A stretch of 64,000 nucleotides of DNA from Enterococcus viikkiensis (GTDB lineage Bacteria; Bacillota; Bacilli; Lactobacillales; Enterococcaceae). Below the pieces are notes generated by a model. The model was not told the origin of the DNA. It worked only from the letters and a program-made list of their open reading frames with translations, and did no database searches. Both the position numbers and the translations under genes were made by a program. The first letter of the stretch is position 1, and every line of letters starts with the position of its first letter. Location: positions 1 through 64,000 of the forward strand of contig NZ_BJDW01000001.1 in NCBI RefSeq assembly GCF_005405345.1. The letters run 5' to 3'. This document shows, one piece after another, positions 44,335 to 54,704 of this stretch.

Positions 44335-47300
44335 TTAGCCACGCTCCTTTCCAGCCGGTGCGGTTTGTTCACCGATCACCTCAACAAAGGCTTTTTCAAT
44401 CAATTCCTCACCTGTTAAGCCAGTTTTCGCCAGCTCTTCAGTGACCCGAATCATTTCATGGTATTCTCTTGGATAGACTTTGACAAAGTGCTTTTGCGCT
44501 GTCTCCCAATCATTCAATAATTGTGCCGCCTTCAAGGAATCGGTATAAGCAAAATGTTTTTCGATCATTTCTTTCAGAACGCCGTCATCACCTGACTCGC
44601 CGAATGTAAAGAGCTCCACCATTTCCAGATTGCATTTTTCAGCAAAGGTCCCAGTCGGATCATAGACATAAGCGACACCCCCGGACATCCCCGCCGCAAA
44701 GTTTCGGCCGGTTGGTCCTAAGATTACCGCAACACCACCGGTCATGTATTCACAGCCATGATCGCCGACGCCTTCTACCACAACATTGGCTCCACTATTG
44801 CGGACACAGAAACGTTCTCCCGCTTTGCCGCGGAAATAACCTTCACCGCGATTGGCACCAAAGCAAACGACATTTCCTACGATTGGAGAATTTTCAACAT
44901 CATATGCCGCATCCTCCGGTGGAACGATAATCAAGCGTCCACCACTCAACCCTTTGCCTACATAGTCATTGCCTTCGCCAATCAATTTCAATTCCATTCC
45001 TTGCGTAATGAATGAACCAAAGCTTTGACCCGCAATTCCTGTATACGTATATTTGATTTGACCCGGCGTTAACGCATAATTGCCGAAACGTTCCGCGATC
45101 CAACCGCCCATTCGTGCGCCGACTGTGCGATTGACGTTGTTGATTGGATAAGTCATCTCCACTAATTCACCATTTATGATGGCACCTTCTGCGAAATGAT
45201 CCAATTCAGGCCATTCCCGTTTTTCTTTGAAGGGATCTTCCGTCTTTCGTTGAATCCCCACGCTAGTTGAAAAGATGCGGGAAAAATCTAATGATTTGGC
45301 TTTGCCCTTTGCAATAAAACGAGGCTGTAAGACTTCGGTGTGACCGATCATTTCGTCAATACTTCTAAAACCGAGCTCCGCCATGATCTCCCGTAAATCC
45401 TCCGCGATAAAATGCATCATATTAATTAAGTGTTCAGGTTTACCAACAAAGAATTTCCGTAAGGCTGGATTTTGGGTTGCTACCCCGACCGGACACGTAT
45501 TCAAGCTGCAGACCCGCATCATGACGCAGCCGATTGCAACTAGCGCCAATGAAGCAAAACTATATTCCTCAGCCCCTAATAAGATCGCCATCGCGACATC
45601 CCGACCAGTCATCAGCTTACCATCTGTTTCTAACGTCATTCGTTGACGTAGATTGTTCATTGCCAAGGTTTGATGGGCTTCAGCGACACCCATTTCCCAC
45701 GGTAACCCGGCATCCCGAATCGAATTTCGCGGCGAAGCCCCGGTTCCGCCGTCGTAACCAGAGATCACAACGACATCGGCGCCTGCTTTCACCACTCCGG
45801 TAGCGATCGTACCGACTCCGGTGCTTGAAACCAATTTAACATTGATCTTGGCATACGGATTGATTGCCTTTAGGTCATAGATCAGCTGCGCCAGATCCTC
45901 AATCGAATAAATATCGTGATGAGGTGGTGGCGAGATCAGTCGGACACCTGGTGTCGAGCCGCGAATCTCTGCTACCCATGGAAAGACCTTATTCCCCGGC
46001 AACTGTCCGCCTTCTCCCGGTTTCGCTCCTTGCGCCATTTTGATTTGTAATTCTTCTGCGCTCATTAAATACTCAGCATTGACCCCGAAACGACCAGAAG
46101 CCACTTGTTTGATCTTACTATTAAAATTCTTACCATCCGCTTGCGCTTTGAACCGTTTGCGATGTTCGCCGCCTTCACCACTATTGGATTTTGCCCCAAT
46201 CGCATTCATCGCCTCAGCGATACATTGATGAGCTTCTTCACTTAAAGAACCATAAGACATCGCGCCGACTTTGAAACGTTTCACGATTTTACTCGCCGGT
46301 TCCACCTCAGATAATTTTACCGCTGGTCGCTCGTTTTTAAATTCCCAAAGCGAACGCAAGGACGTTGGTTCATCCAGCGCTTCTTGATTCATTTGATCGA
46401 CATAATGCTTGAACAACTGATAATCACCTGCACGAACTGCTTGCTGGAAATTATAGATCGTTTTAGGATTGAATAAATGATGCTCTCCGTCTGCCTTATA
46501 TTGGAAACTGCCGCCAGAAGCCAGCAGATCATTTTGACGCGAGCCATAAGCAGCTTCGTGCCGGGTCAAATATTCTTCTTCAATCTGGATCAAGGACAGT
46601 CCACCAATTCGGCTGGCTGTTCCAGTAAAGTATTTATCCGTCACCTGTTGACTAATACCCACTACTTCAAAAAGCTGAGCCCCATGGTAACCGGCAATCG
46701 TCGAGATCCCCATGCGGGACATGACTTTGACGATGCCTTTTTCCGCTGCTTTACGATAATTTTCCAAGCCATTTTCAATCTCAAAGGTTTCCAAGGTCGC
46801 GTAGGCCCCATAAGGATGAATACCACTGGCTCCATAACCGATCAAGGTCGCGAAATGATGGACTTCGCAAACTTCCCCAGAGTCTACCACCAGACTCACG
46901 TGAGAAGCTTTTCCCTTGCGGACTAAATGATTGTGCAACCCAGAAACAGCCAACAAGATCGGCAGCGCCATTTTGTCTGAAGCAAACCCGCGGTCACTTA
47001 AGATTAAGATCGTCGCTCCTGCATCAACGGCTCCTTCCGCTTCTTTAAACATCTGCTCCAAGCTGTCTTCTAAAGCATTTCGCGCGCCAACACGATACAA
47101 GGTCGAAACAGTCACGACTTTTTGCTGCTTGGTAGCTAGTTGTTGAATCTTTTGGAAGTCACTAGTGCTTAATACCGGACTGTTGATTTTTAATTTTTGA
47201 CAATTTTCAGCCTGATCCACTCGCACATCGCCATCACGGCCTAAAAACATTTCCGTCCCGATCACAAGCTGTTCGCGAATCGCGTCGATTGGCGGGTTGG

Positions 47301-48825
47301 TAACTTGGGCGAATTGTTGTTTGAAATAAGTAAACAAAGATTGCGGCTTGTCACTTAACACGGCTAACGGAGAATCAAAGCCCATTGAAAGAACCGGTTC
47401 TTCCCCTTTTTCCGCCATTGGTAATAAAGCCCCGCGAATAATCTCATCCGTGTAACCATTCAGCTTCCACATCGTCTGCAATTCTTTTTCCGATAATTCC
47501 AGCGGTGCGGCTTCCACCTCAGGCAACTCTGTTAAGGCAATTCTGTGCTCCGTCAACCATTCACGATAATGATGAGCCTTCGCATATTTTTCTTTGATTT
47601 CTTGATTACGGTAAAACTTGCCCTTCGTCGTATCGACTAAGATCATGTTAGCGGGTCCTAAAACCCCTTTCTCAATCACATTGGAAGGCGCGAAGTCGAC
47701 GACGCCGGATTCAGAAGCCACCTGTACAAATCCATCCTTCGTAATCGAATAACGAGAAGGTCGTAAGCCATTCCGGTCCAAGGTCGCTCCCACCATCTCA
47801 CCATCGGTGAAACACAAAGCTGCTGGACCGTCCCAAGGAGCCATGAAGCTGGCATTGTATTCTTGAAAAGCGGTTATTTCTTCGCCTAAGTTGGCTTCTT
47901 CCGACCAAGCTTCTGGTACCATCATCATCAGTGCGTGAGGAATATCACGACCGTTGCGGTAAAGATATTCCATACAGTTTTCCAGTTTGGCAGAATCCGA
48001 ATCTTCTTCATTATAAACTTCAATATCATGACTCTTCATCCAATTTTCTGAACCTCGCAAGGTATTAATCTCTCCATTATGAGCCAAGAAACGAAACGGC
48101 TGTGCTCGATCCCAGCTAGGAAAAGTATTGGTAGAAAAGCGTGAATGAACAACTGCGATACTCGCTTCAAAATCTTGGTCCTTTAAATCATCATAAAAGA
48201 TTCCCACTTGATAAGCATGGAGCATGCCTTTATAGACGATCGTTTTAGCGGATAAGCTACAGATCGAAAGCTCGCCAGCATGATAAATTTTTTCTAGTTT
48301 TCGGCGTAAACGGAACAAACGGTCTTCAAACTCACGATCCGTTGCTACATCAACCGGTCGTTTTATGAATAACTGCACAAAGCTAGGCATGACCTTTTGC
48401 GCACCTGGCCCACAGTTTTCATATTGAAAAGGAACATCTCGTTGCCAAATAACAGGATAACCCACCGCTTCAATTTCAGTGATTAACGCTTTTAACAAGC
48501 CTAGTTTTTGCTTTTCTTCGGTTGGCAGGAAAAACATTCCTACCGCATATTGCGACTTCGCCGGTAACTGAGCCCCAAACTTTTGTGCTTCTCTTTGAAA
48601 AAACTTATCGGGAATTGTCGCTAAGATACCCGCTCCGTCCCCTGTTTCAGGTTCTGCGCCGGTACCACCTCGATGGTTCATTCGTTCTAACATCGTTAGT
48701 GCATACTCCACCAATTGATGGGATTTTTTGCCCTGCATTTGAGCAATAAAGCCCATACCACATGCATCCTTTTCAAAAGCAGGATCATACAAGGTCGGGG
48801 CTTTAGTACATTGTTCCTGTAACAT
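44335..48825 (-). CDS. gltB: Glutamate synthase large subunit
   Basis: A 1496-residue enzyme that makes two glutamates from glutamine and 2-oxoglutarate. A propeptide of about 21 residues precedes Cys in KDACGMGFIAQ, the catalytic amidotransferase nucleophile. The central and FMN-binding domains follow, with SGYDGGTGASPRNSI and the 3Fe-4S site CVMMRVCSLNTC (C-x5-C-x4-C). The C-terminal GXGXG beta-helix has GGVAVILGPTGRNFAAGMSGG (seen in part). AAAGGA precedes the ATG. It indicates de novo glutamate synthesis, uncommon among well-known enterococci. Confidence 0.97.
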   Translation of the reverse strand: MLQEQCTKAPTLYDPAFEKDACGMGFIAQMQGKKSHQLVEYALTMLERMNHRGGTGAEPETGDGAGILATIPDKFFQREAQKFGAQLPAKSQYAVGMFFLPTEEKQKLGLLKALITEIEAVGYPVIWQRDVPFQYENCGPGAQKVMPSFVQLFIKRPVDVATDREFEDRLFRLRRKLEKIYHAGELSICSLSAKTIVYKGMLHAYQVGIFYDDLKDQDFEASIAVVHSRFSTNTFPSWDRAQPFRFLAHNGEINTLRGSENWMKSHDIEVYNEEDSDSAKLENCMEYLYRNGRDIPHALMMMVPEAWSEEANLGEEITAFQEYNASFMAPWDGPAALCFTDGEMVGATLDRNGLRPSRYSITKDGFVQVASESGVVDFAPSNVIEKGVLGPANMILVDTTKGKFYRNQEIKEKYAKAHHYREWLTEHRIALTELPEVEAAPLELSEKELQTMWKLNGYTDEIIRGALLPMAEKGEEPVLSMGFDSPLAVLSDKPQSLFTYFKQQFAQVTNPPIDAIREQLVIGTEMFLGRDGDVRVDQAENCQKLKINSPVLSTSDFQKIQQLATKQQKVVTVSTLYRVGARNALEDSLEQMFKEAEGAVDAGATILILSDRGFASDKMALPILLAVSGLHNHLVRKGKASHVSLVVDSGEVCEVHHFATLIGYGASGIHPYGAYATLETFEIENGLENYRKAAEKGIVKVMSRMGISTIAGYHGAQLFEVVGISQQVTDKYFTGTASRIGGLSLIQIEEEYLTRHEAAYGSRQNDLLASGGSFQYKADGEHHLFNPKTIYNFQQAVRAGDYQLFKHYVDQMNQEALDEPTSLRSLWEFKNERPAVKLSEVEPASKIVKRFKVGAMSYGSLSEEAHQCIAEAMNAIGAKSNSGEGGEHRKRFKAQADGKNFNSKIKQVASGRFGVNAEYLMSAEELQIKMAQGAKPGEGGQLPGNKVFPWVAEIRGSTPGVRLISPPPHHDIYSIEDLAQLIYDLKAINPYAKINVKLVSSTGVGTIATGVVKAGADVVVISGYDGGTGASPRNSIRDAGLPWEMGVAEAHQTLAMNNLRQRMTLETDGKLMTGRDVAMAILLGAEEYSFASLALVAIGCVMMRVCSLNTCPVGVATQNPALRKFFVGKPEHLINMMHFIAEDLREIMAELGFRSIDEMIGHTEVLQPRFIAKGKAKSLDFSRIFSTSVGIQRKTEDPFKEKREWPELDHFAEGAIINGELVEMTYPINNVNRTVGARMGGWIAERFGNYALTPGQIKYTYTGIAGQSFGSFITQGMELKLIGEGNDYVGKGLSGGRLIIVPPEDAAYDVENSPIVGNVVCFGANRGEGYFRGKAGERFCVRNSGANVVVEGVGDHGCEYMTGGVAVILGPTGRNFAAGMSGGVAYVYDPTGTFAEKCNLEMVELFTFGESGDDGVLKEMIEKHFAYTDSLKAAQLLNDWETAQKHFVKVYPREYHEMIRVTEELAKTGLTGEELIEKAFVEVIGEQTAPAGKERG

Positions 48826-48872
48826 TCACATCAATCCTTTAAATAGTTTGACAATTCTCATTTATTTTTAAT

Positions 48873-48901
48873 ATTCTACCTTTTTTATAACGATTGTGCA
48901 A
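48873..48901 (-). promoter_or_regulatory. Promoter of gltBD
   Basis: Minus strand TTGCAC (48896-48901), 17-nt spacer, TAGAAT (48873-48878), 48 nt before the gltB start. It faces the divergent metalloregulator gene. Confidence 0.65.
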
Positions 48902-49040
48902 GTTTTCTAAGAATTTTTTTTTAATTACCGCCGTTATAACATCTCTGTGTCTTTAAAATAAAAATCCAATCAAATGGAAATAAAAAGATTTTTTTGATAA
49001 ACTAAAGCTGATATGCTTCGTTATGAAAGGATGAACATCA

Positions 49041-49688
49041 ATGACACCGAACCGCGAAGATTATTTAAAATTAATATTAGAATTAGGTGGCGATGAAAAA
49101 AAAGTCAGCAATAAAAAAATCGTTGCCGGTTTATCCATTTCTGGAGCTTCGGTCAGTGAAATGATCAATAAATTAGTCAAAGAAGGCCTGGTGGAACACT
49201 CCCCTTATCAAGGAGTACAATTAACATCCGCCGGTTTGAAAAAGGCCAGTGCGTTAGTCCGCAAACATCGTTTATGGGAAGTGTTCTTAGTCGATCATCT
49301 CGGCTATTCTTGGAATGAGGTCCATGAAGAAGCAGAAGTCTTGGAGCATGTGACGTCTCCTCAATTAGAAGAGAGACTGGACAATTATTTAAGTCACCCC
49401 ATCTTCTGTCCTCACGGTGGCATGATTCCTCAGCAAGATCAAACAGTCCATGAAAAGGAACGGATGACTTTAGCGAACTATCCTGAAGGAACTAAAATAC
49501 GAGTCGCTCGTGTCTTAGACGAGAAGGAACTACTCGATTATTTGATGGACTTAGGCGTACAAATCCACGAAGAATTTACCATCACGAATATCGCTGCCTA
49601 TGAAGGACCAATTACTTTACAAAACCAACAAAAAGAGGTATCAATCAGTTATAAAGCCGCATCAACGATCTTCGTTGATGCCCTATAA
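49041..49688 (+). CDS. DtxR/MntR-family metal-dependent transcriptional regulator
   Basis: A 215-residue repressor of the EfaR/ScaR/MntR branch. It has an N-terminal winged helix (1-65) with GASVSEMINKLVKEGLVEH as recognition region, a dimerisation and metal domain (about 70-125), and a C-terminal FeoA-like SH3 domain (about 145-215). Candidate metal ligands are Asp7, His76, Glu80, His95, Glu99, Glu102, His103 and Cys123. It likely represses manganese/iron uptake genes located elsewhere. AAAGGA precedes the ATG. Divergent from gltBD. Confidence 0.92.
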   Translation: MTPNREDYLKLILELGGDEKKVSNKKIVAGLSISGASVSEMINKLVKEGLVEHSPYQGVQLTSAGLKKASALVRKHRLWEVFLVDHLGYSWNEVHEEAEVLEHVTSPQLEERLDNYLSHPIFCPHGGMIPQQDQTVHEKERMTLANYPEGTKIRVARVLDEKELLDYLMDLGVQIHEEFTITNIAAYEGPITLQNQQKEVSISYKAASTIFVDAL

Positions 49689-49780
49689 GATTTGAAGTTC
49701 TCTGTTCTTGGAAACGGTGACCTTCAAGGCAGGATTAGCACTTATGTACTCACTATTAAAACTACAAGGAGCGTAATTTT

Positions 49781-51295
49781 ATGGAACAAGCTGCATTATT
49801 TACAATATTTGGCGGAACCGGCGATCTAGCACAACGGAAATTGTATCCGTCGCTATTTCGCTTGTATAAAAAAGGCAATCTTGCTGAGCACTTCGCTGTG
49901 ATTGGCACAGCTAGAAGGCCTTGGAGCGATGATCATTACCGTGAGATTGTGTGTGATAAAATCAAAGATTTGAATCCTACCGATGAAGAAAAGAAAGATT
50001 TTGCCAGCCACTTTTATTATTTATCCCATGACGTGAATGACACTACGCATTACGATCAGCTAAAGGACTTATCTGACAAATTAGACAAACAATATGGTCT
50101 TCAAGGCAATCGAATATATTACTTGGCGATGGCACCTCAATTTTTCGGTACGATTGTTAATCACTTGAAATCTCAAAATATTTTGACAACCACTGGCTAC
50201 AATCGTTTAGTGATCGAAAAACCGTTTGGATTTGACTACGACTCCGCAGCAGAATTAAATCAACAAATCCGTAACGTTTTCCCAGAAGAAGACATTTTCC
50301 GGATCGATCATTACTTAGGCAAGGAAATGATTCAAAATATTTCCGTGATTCGTTTTGGTAATAATATCTTCGAATCCCTTTGGAACAACCGCTATATTGA
50401 AAACATCCAAATTACTTTTTCCGAAGCATTGGGCGTAGAGGATCGAGGCGGTTATTATGAACAAAGTGGTGCCTTGAAAGATATGGTCCAAAATCACATT
50501 TTGCAAGTCGTTGCCTTACTAGCGATGGAAGTCCCAACTTCTTTTTCAAATTCTTCGATTCGCCAAGAAAAAGTCAAAGCTTTAGAAGCGATTCGCCGCT
50601 ATTCGTCAGAAGAGGTTTTACAAAACTTCGTTCGTGGACAATATGGTGCTGGAACGTTAGATGGGAAGGATTTTGTTGCGTACCACGACGAGCCTAAAGT
50701 CGCTAAAGATTCTCTGATGGAAACGTTCGTTGCTGGTAAATTCTTAATTGATAACTTCCGTTGGTCAGGTGTTCCCTTCTACATTCGTACCGGCAAACGG
50801 ATGACCGAAAAGGGCACCCGAATTAATATCGTGTTCAAACAATTGCCAGTCAATGTCTTTAATTTTGAACAAGAAGAAGCCAAAGGCGCCGACTTGCCGC
50901 AAAATATTTTGACGATTTATATTCAACCAACAGAAGGGTTCTCCCTAACCTTAAATGGCAAAAAAATCGGCCAAGGCTTCAACACAGAACCAGTCAAATT
51001 AAACTTCCGTCAAAGCGCTGAAGTGACAGAAAATAGCCCTGAGGCTTATGAAAAATTATTGCTGGATGCCCTGAATGGCGATGCAACCAACTTCTCTCAT
51101 TGGGATGAAGTTGCAAACTCATGGGAAATCGTCGACCGTATCCGTCACACTTGGGACAAAACAACACCAGGTTTCCCAAATTACGCTGCTGGAACAATGG
51201 GCCCACAATCTGCCTTTGACCTGTTAGCAAACAATGGCCACGAATGGGCTTGGCAACCAGATCAGTGGTACCGCGAACGTGGAAAACTAAACTAA
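49781..51295 (+). CDS. zwf: Glucose-6-phosphate 1-dehydrogenase
   Basis: A 504-residue enzyme catalysing the first step of the oxidative pentose phosphate pathway with NADP. TIFGGTGDLAQRKLYPSLF is the nucleotide-binding motif, RIDHYLGKEMIQNI contains the substrate-binding and catalytic His/Lys, and RTGKRMTEKGTRINIVFK is a conserved C-terminal block. AAGGAG is about 10 nt before the ATG. It is followed by two terminators and convergent to ileS. Confidence 0.97.
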   Translation: MEQAALFTIFGGTGDLAQRKLYPSLFRLYKKGNLAEHFAVIGTARRPWSDDHYREIVCDKIKDLNPTDEEKKDFASHFYYLSHDVNDTTHYDQLKDLSDKLDKQYGLQGNRIYYLAMAPQFFGTIVNHLKSQNILTTTGYNRLVIEKPFGFDYDSAAELNQQIRNVFPEEDIFRIDHYLGKEMIQNISVIRFGNNIFESLWNNRYIENIQITFSEALGVEDRGGYYEQSGALKDMVQNHILQVVALLAMEVPTSFSNSSIRQEKVKALEAIRRYSSEEVLQNFVRGQYGAGTLDGKDFVAYHDEPKVAKDSLMETFVAGKFLIDNFRWSGVPFYIRTGKRMTEKGTRINIVFKQLPVNVFNFEQEEAKGADLPQNILTIYIQPTEGFSLTLNGKKIGQGFNTEPVKLNFRQSAEVTENSPEAYEKLLLDALNGDATNFSHWDEVANSWEIVDRIRHTWDKTTPGFPNYAAGTMGPQSAFDLLANNGHEWAWQPDQWYRERGKLN

Positions 51296-51302
51296 TCCGA
51301 TT

Positions 51303-51332
51303 GAAGCTGATACTTTTTCTCAGCTTCTTTTT
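51303..51332 (+). terminator. Intrinsic terminator after zwf
   Basis: 8-bp stem GAAGCTGA/TCAGCTTC with a 9-nt loop followed by five T, 7 nt after the zwf stop. Confidence 0.85.
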
Positions 51333-51337
51333 GTACG

Positions 51338-51376
51338 CAAAGAAACCCATGTCAGATTATGACATGGGTTTCTTCT
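51338..51376. terminator. Bidirectional terminator between zwf and ileS
   Basis: Perfect 15-bp stem (51340-51354 with 51360-51374) around a 5-nt loop. It lies 15 nt past the ileS stop on the minus strand and backs up the zwf terminator on the plus strand. Confidence 0.85.
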
Positions 51377-51389
51377 ATTATATATGCTT

Positions 51390-54176
51390 TTATTCTAATC
51401 CTTCTGCAACAGCTTCTGGATAATATTCTTCTACAATATGAGCACATGACGCACATAAAGTTGGTAATTTTTCATCTTCACCGACTGTCTTACGAACTTG
51501 ACGACAGCGGTCACACACTTCCCCATCGGCTTTTTCTACTAGAATAGCAACATCATCAAATGTCTTCGCATTTTCTGGTGCCACTTCTTTTGAAATGCTG
51601 AATGAATCAGGTGAAACGATTAATAATTGAGCTAGATCCGCATCAAGTGCGGTCAACATCGTTGCGACTTGTTCATTTGGATAAATCGTGACTTTTGCTT
51701 CCAATGATTTTCCGATAATTTTTTCATTCCGCGCTTCTTCTAAAGCTTTCAAAACATTGTCACGGAAATCCATGAAGGCTTTCCAAGTATCCAATAATTC
51801 TGCTTGATTCGCGAATGTTTCATAGCTTGGTAATTCTGCTAATTGAACATACTCTTCCTCTTCTTTTAAGTATGACCAAATTTCTTCAGTTGTATGAGGA
51901 ATAATTGGTGTCAAAAGCTTCGTCAAGGCAACGGCCACTTGATAGAAAACAGTTTGCATGCAACGGCGTTCATAGCTGTCCTCTGCTTGGATGTAAACAA
52001 CATCCTTCGCGAAGTCTAAATAGAAGGAAGATAAATCACCCGTTAAGAAGTTAACAACTGTTTTATAAATTTGTGTGAAGTCATATTTCTCATAGCCGTC
52101 TTCACGAATCGTTTTTATCACTTCATTTAAACGAACCAGCATGTATTTATCAACCGAGCGCAACTCATTGTAAGCAATTGTGTGTTGAGTAGGTTTAAAG
52201 TCCGTTGTATTTGCCAATAAGAAACGCATCGTGTTACGGATTTTACGATAGACTTCAGATACTTGGTTCAAGATATCCATTGAAACCCGCACATCTGCTT
52301 CATAATCCACACTGCTGACCCATAGACGCAAGATATCGGCACCCATTTGATTGATGACTTTCCCTGGAACGATTGTATTGCCTAAAGATTTACTCATTTT
52401 GCGGCCTTCACCGTCTAAGGTAAAGCCTTGAGAAAGAACTGATTTATATGGTGCCACACCGTTGATTGCGACACTCGTTGTGATGCTTGAGTTGAACCAG
52501 CCACGGTATTGGTCTGATCCTTCTAAATACATGTCCGCTGGGAATGTTAAGTTTTCCCGTTGACGTAAAACAGCTTCATGAGAAGAACCAGAATCAAACC
52601 AAACATCCATGATGTCTTTTTCTTTTGTGAACTTACCATTTGGCGAACTTGGATGCGTGAACCCTTCAGGTAATAACTCTTTCGCTTCACGTTCAAACCA
52701 AATATTCGAACCATGTTCCGCAAATAATTGCGCGACGTGTTCCGTTGTTTCTGGTGTGATGATCGCTTCTCCATCTTCACCATAAAAAATTGGCAACGGT
52801 ACACCCCAAGCACGTTGACGAGAAATGACCCAATCCCCGCGATCACGAATCATATTATACAAACGTGTTTTTCCCCAAGGAATAATCCAATCAACTTTTT
52901 CAATTTCATCTAAAATATCTTGACGGAATTTATCAATCGATGCAAACCATTGTGGTGTTGCTCGGTAAATGATTGGTTTCTTCGTCCGCCAATCATGTGG
53001 ATAGCTGTGAGTAAAGAATGCCAATTTAAGCAACGCGCCATTTTTTTCTAACAACTCAGTGACTATTGGATTGACTTTATCATAGAACACTCCTTCAAAG
53101 CCCGGAGCATCTGCTGTCATCACCCCGCGATTGTCCACTGGAGAAATGATGTCATTACGGTATTTTTTCCAAGCAAAGTAGTCGTCCTCACCATGACCAG
53201 GCGCAGTATGAACCAAGCCAGTACCAGCATCTAGTGTGACATGGTCCCCTAAGATGACTAATGATTCGCGATCATAAAACGGATGTTGAGCAGTCATGTA
53301 TTCAAGCTCGTTACCAGAAACTTCCTTCAGAACTTTTGGATCTGTCCATTCTAATTCTTTCGCTACTGTATCTAGCAAATCTTTCGCGATGACATATTTT
53401 GCTCCGGCTGCTTCCACTACTACGTAAGTATATGCTGGATTCACAGAGATTCCTTGGTTAGCTGGTAAGGTCCAAGGTGTGGTAGTCCAGATAATAAATG
53501 ACGTATCGGTATCTAAGATTCCCTTGCCGTCTTTGACTTTGAAAGCCACATAGATCGAAGCCGATTTTACGTCCTTGTATTCAACTTCCGCTTCAGCTAA
53601 AGAAGATTCACTTGATGGTGACCAATAAATAGGTTTCAAGCCTTTATAAATATAACCCTTTTCCGCCATCTTACCAAAGACGCGGATTTCCGCAGCCTCA
53701 TAATCTGGTGTCAATGTGATGTATGGATGATCCCATTCGCCAGCAATTCCTAAACGTTTAAAATCTTCACGCTGTTTGTCCACTTGTGACAAGGCATATT
53801 CTTCACATTTTTTGCGGTATTCCGCCATCGTCATTTCTTTCCGTTTGATGCCTTTATTGGCTAACACTTGTTCGATTGGCAGTCCATGAGTATCCCACCC
53901 TGGGACATAAGGTGCACGAAAACCGGACATAGATTTTGAACGAACAATAATATCTTTACTAATTTTATTTAAGGCATGACCAATGTGGATATTTCCATTG
54001 GCATAGGGAGGGCCATCATGTAAAACGAAAGATGGTTTGCCTTCATTCAATGCTTGACGCTTCTCATAAATTTTATTTTCTTCCCACTCTTTTTCCCATT
54101 GTCCTTCGCGGTTTGGTAAATTTCCCCGCATTGGAAAACCTGTTTTCCCTAGTTGAAGGGTTTCTTTTGTTTTCAC
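51390..54176 (-). CDS. ileS: Isoleucyl-tRNA synthetase
   Basis: A 928-residue class Ia synthetase. The HIGH motif is in [16 protein letters not shown] in [12 protein letters not shown], the editing domain is the [13 protein letters not shown] region, and the C-terminal zinc site is CDRC plus CASC. The start is a GTG at 54176 with AAGGAG about 10 nt upstream. It is controlled by a T-box leader located about 310 nt upstream of the start. Position after divIVA is the usual one in Gram-positive dcw clusters. Confidence 0.98.
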   Translation of the reverse strand: MKTKETLQLGKTGFPMRGNLPNREGQWEKEWEENKIYEKRQALNEGKPSFVLHDGPPYANGNIHIGHALNKISKDIIVRSKSMSGFRAPYVPGWDTHGLPIEQVLANKGIKRKEMTMAEYRKKCEEYALSQVDKQREDFKRLGIAGEWDHPYITLTPDYEAAEIRVFGKMAEKGYIYKGLKPIYWSPSSESSLAEAEVEYKDVKSASIYVAFKVKDGKGILDTDTSFIIWTTTPWTLPANQGISVNPAYTYVVVEAAGAKYVIAKDLLDTVAKELEWTDPKVLKEVSGNELEYMTAQHPFYDRESLVILGDHVTLDAGTGLVHTAPGHGEDDYFAWKKYRNDIISPVDNRGVMTADAPGFEGVFYDKVNPIVTELLEKNGALLKLAFFTHSYPHDWRTKKPIIYRATPQWFASIDKFRQDILDEIEKVDWIIPWGKTRLYNMIRDRGDWVISRQRAWGVPLPIFYGEDGEAIITPETTEHVAQLFAEHGSNIWFEREAKELLPEGFTHPSSPNGKFTKEKDIMDVWFDSGSSHEAVLRQRENLTFPADMYLEGSDQYRGWFNSSITTSVAINGVAPYKSVLSQGFTLDGEGRKMSKSLGNTIVPGKVINQMGADILRLWVSSVDYEADVRVSMDILNQVSEVYRKIRNTMRFLLANTTDFKPTQHTIAYNELRSVDKYMLVRLNEVIKTIREDGYEKYDFTQIYKTVVNFLTGDLSSFYLDFAKDVVYIQAEDSYERRCMQTVFYQVAVALTKLLTPIIPHTTEEIWSYLKEEEEYVQLAELPSYETFANQAELLDTWKAFMDFRDNVLKALEEARNEKIIGKSLEAKVTIYPNEQVATMLTALDADLAQLLIVSPDSFSISKEVAPENAKTFDDVAILVEKADGEVCDRCRQVRKTVGEDEKLPTLCASCAHIVEEYYPEAVAEGLE

Positions 54177-54484
54177 TATTGATCGTCTCCTTTTAATAAT
54201 CTAAGCCATTCAATTAAGAAAAGCATGTTTATAAACTACGTATTACTTAGTGATGCGATTGAAAAACTGACAGTTAGCTCCCAATACAATAAAGGTAGCA
54301 TTTTTCTAAAAATGAAAAATGCTCTTATGGTCACCACACCTACGATTCCACGAACTAAAGGCTCGAGGTATGCACTAGACAGCTAGCTCATATCAACAGA
54401 ATTCTTTTCTTTGAAACAAAAAAATGATTCTATTTTCGTAGCATATCATTTTTTTAATCATGTTAAAGCATGAAGAAAAACTGA
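54177..54484 (-). promoter_or_regulatory. Long leader segment between the ileS T-box terminator and ileS
   Basis: About 300 nt without a gene. It holds a 10-bp AGCATTTTTC/GAAAAATGCT hairpin (about 54297-54324), an AAAAAATGAT/ATCATTTTTT hairpin (about 54420-54455), and two copies of an AAAAACTGACA motif (about 54258-54271 and 54470-54487). T-box terminators usually sit closer to the gene, so a further function or an internal promoter is possible. Confidence 0.45.
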
Positions 54485-54700
54485 CAAAAAAACAAGCTCA
54501 TCCGCATAGGGACGAGCTTGTCGTGGTACCACCCAAAATTTGAAACTACTGTTTCCTCTTGTCATCGATAACGAGATGAGTCGTCAACCGCTACTTTCTT
54601 CACAGCTGAATGTTCTAGAGGATCTTTCTAATTAGAGGGTCTGCCGAACTTTCACTATCATCGGCTCGCTAAAAAGAAATCTAATCAGCTTTTCTGTTCT
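54485..54700 (-). promoter_or_regulatory. T-box riboswitch controlling ileS
   Basis: The minus strand has the T-box GGGTGGTACCACG (54522-54534) followed by a terminator of about 12 bp (54511-54522 with 54492-54503) and seven T. An AGCTGA...TCAGCT pairing (about 54692 and 54604) closes stem I. A candidate ATC (isoleucine) specifier lies at 54621-54623. Uncharged tRNA-Ile would promote read-through into ileS. The specifier was assigned by eye. Confidence 0.88.
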
Positions 54701-54704
54701 AGAA

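Noticed and set aside
45383-47146. Several plus-strand open frames antisense to gltB
   Set aside because: They are mirror frames of a conserved enzyme, lack ribosome sites and do not resemble proteins.
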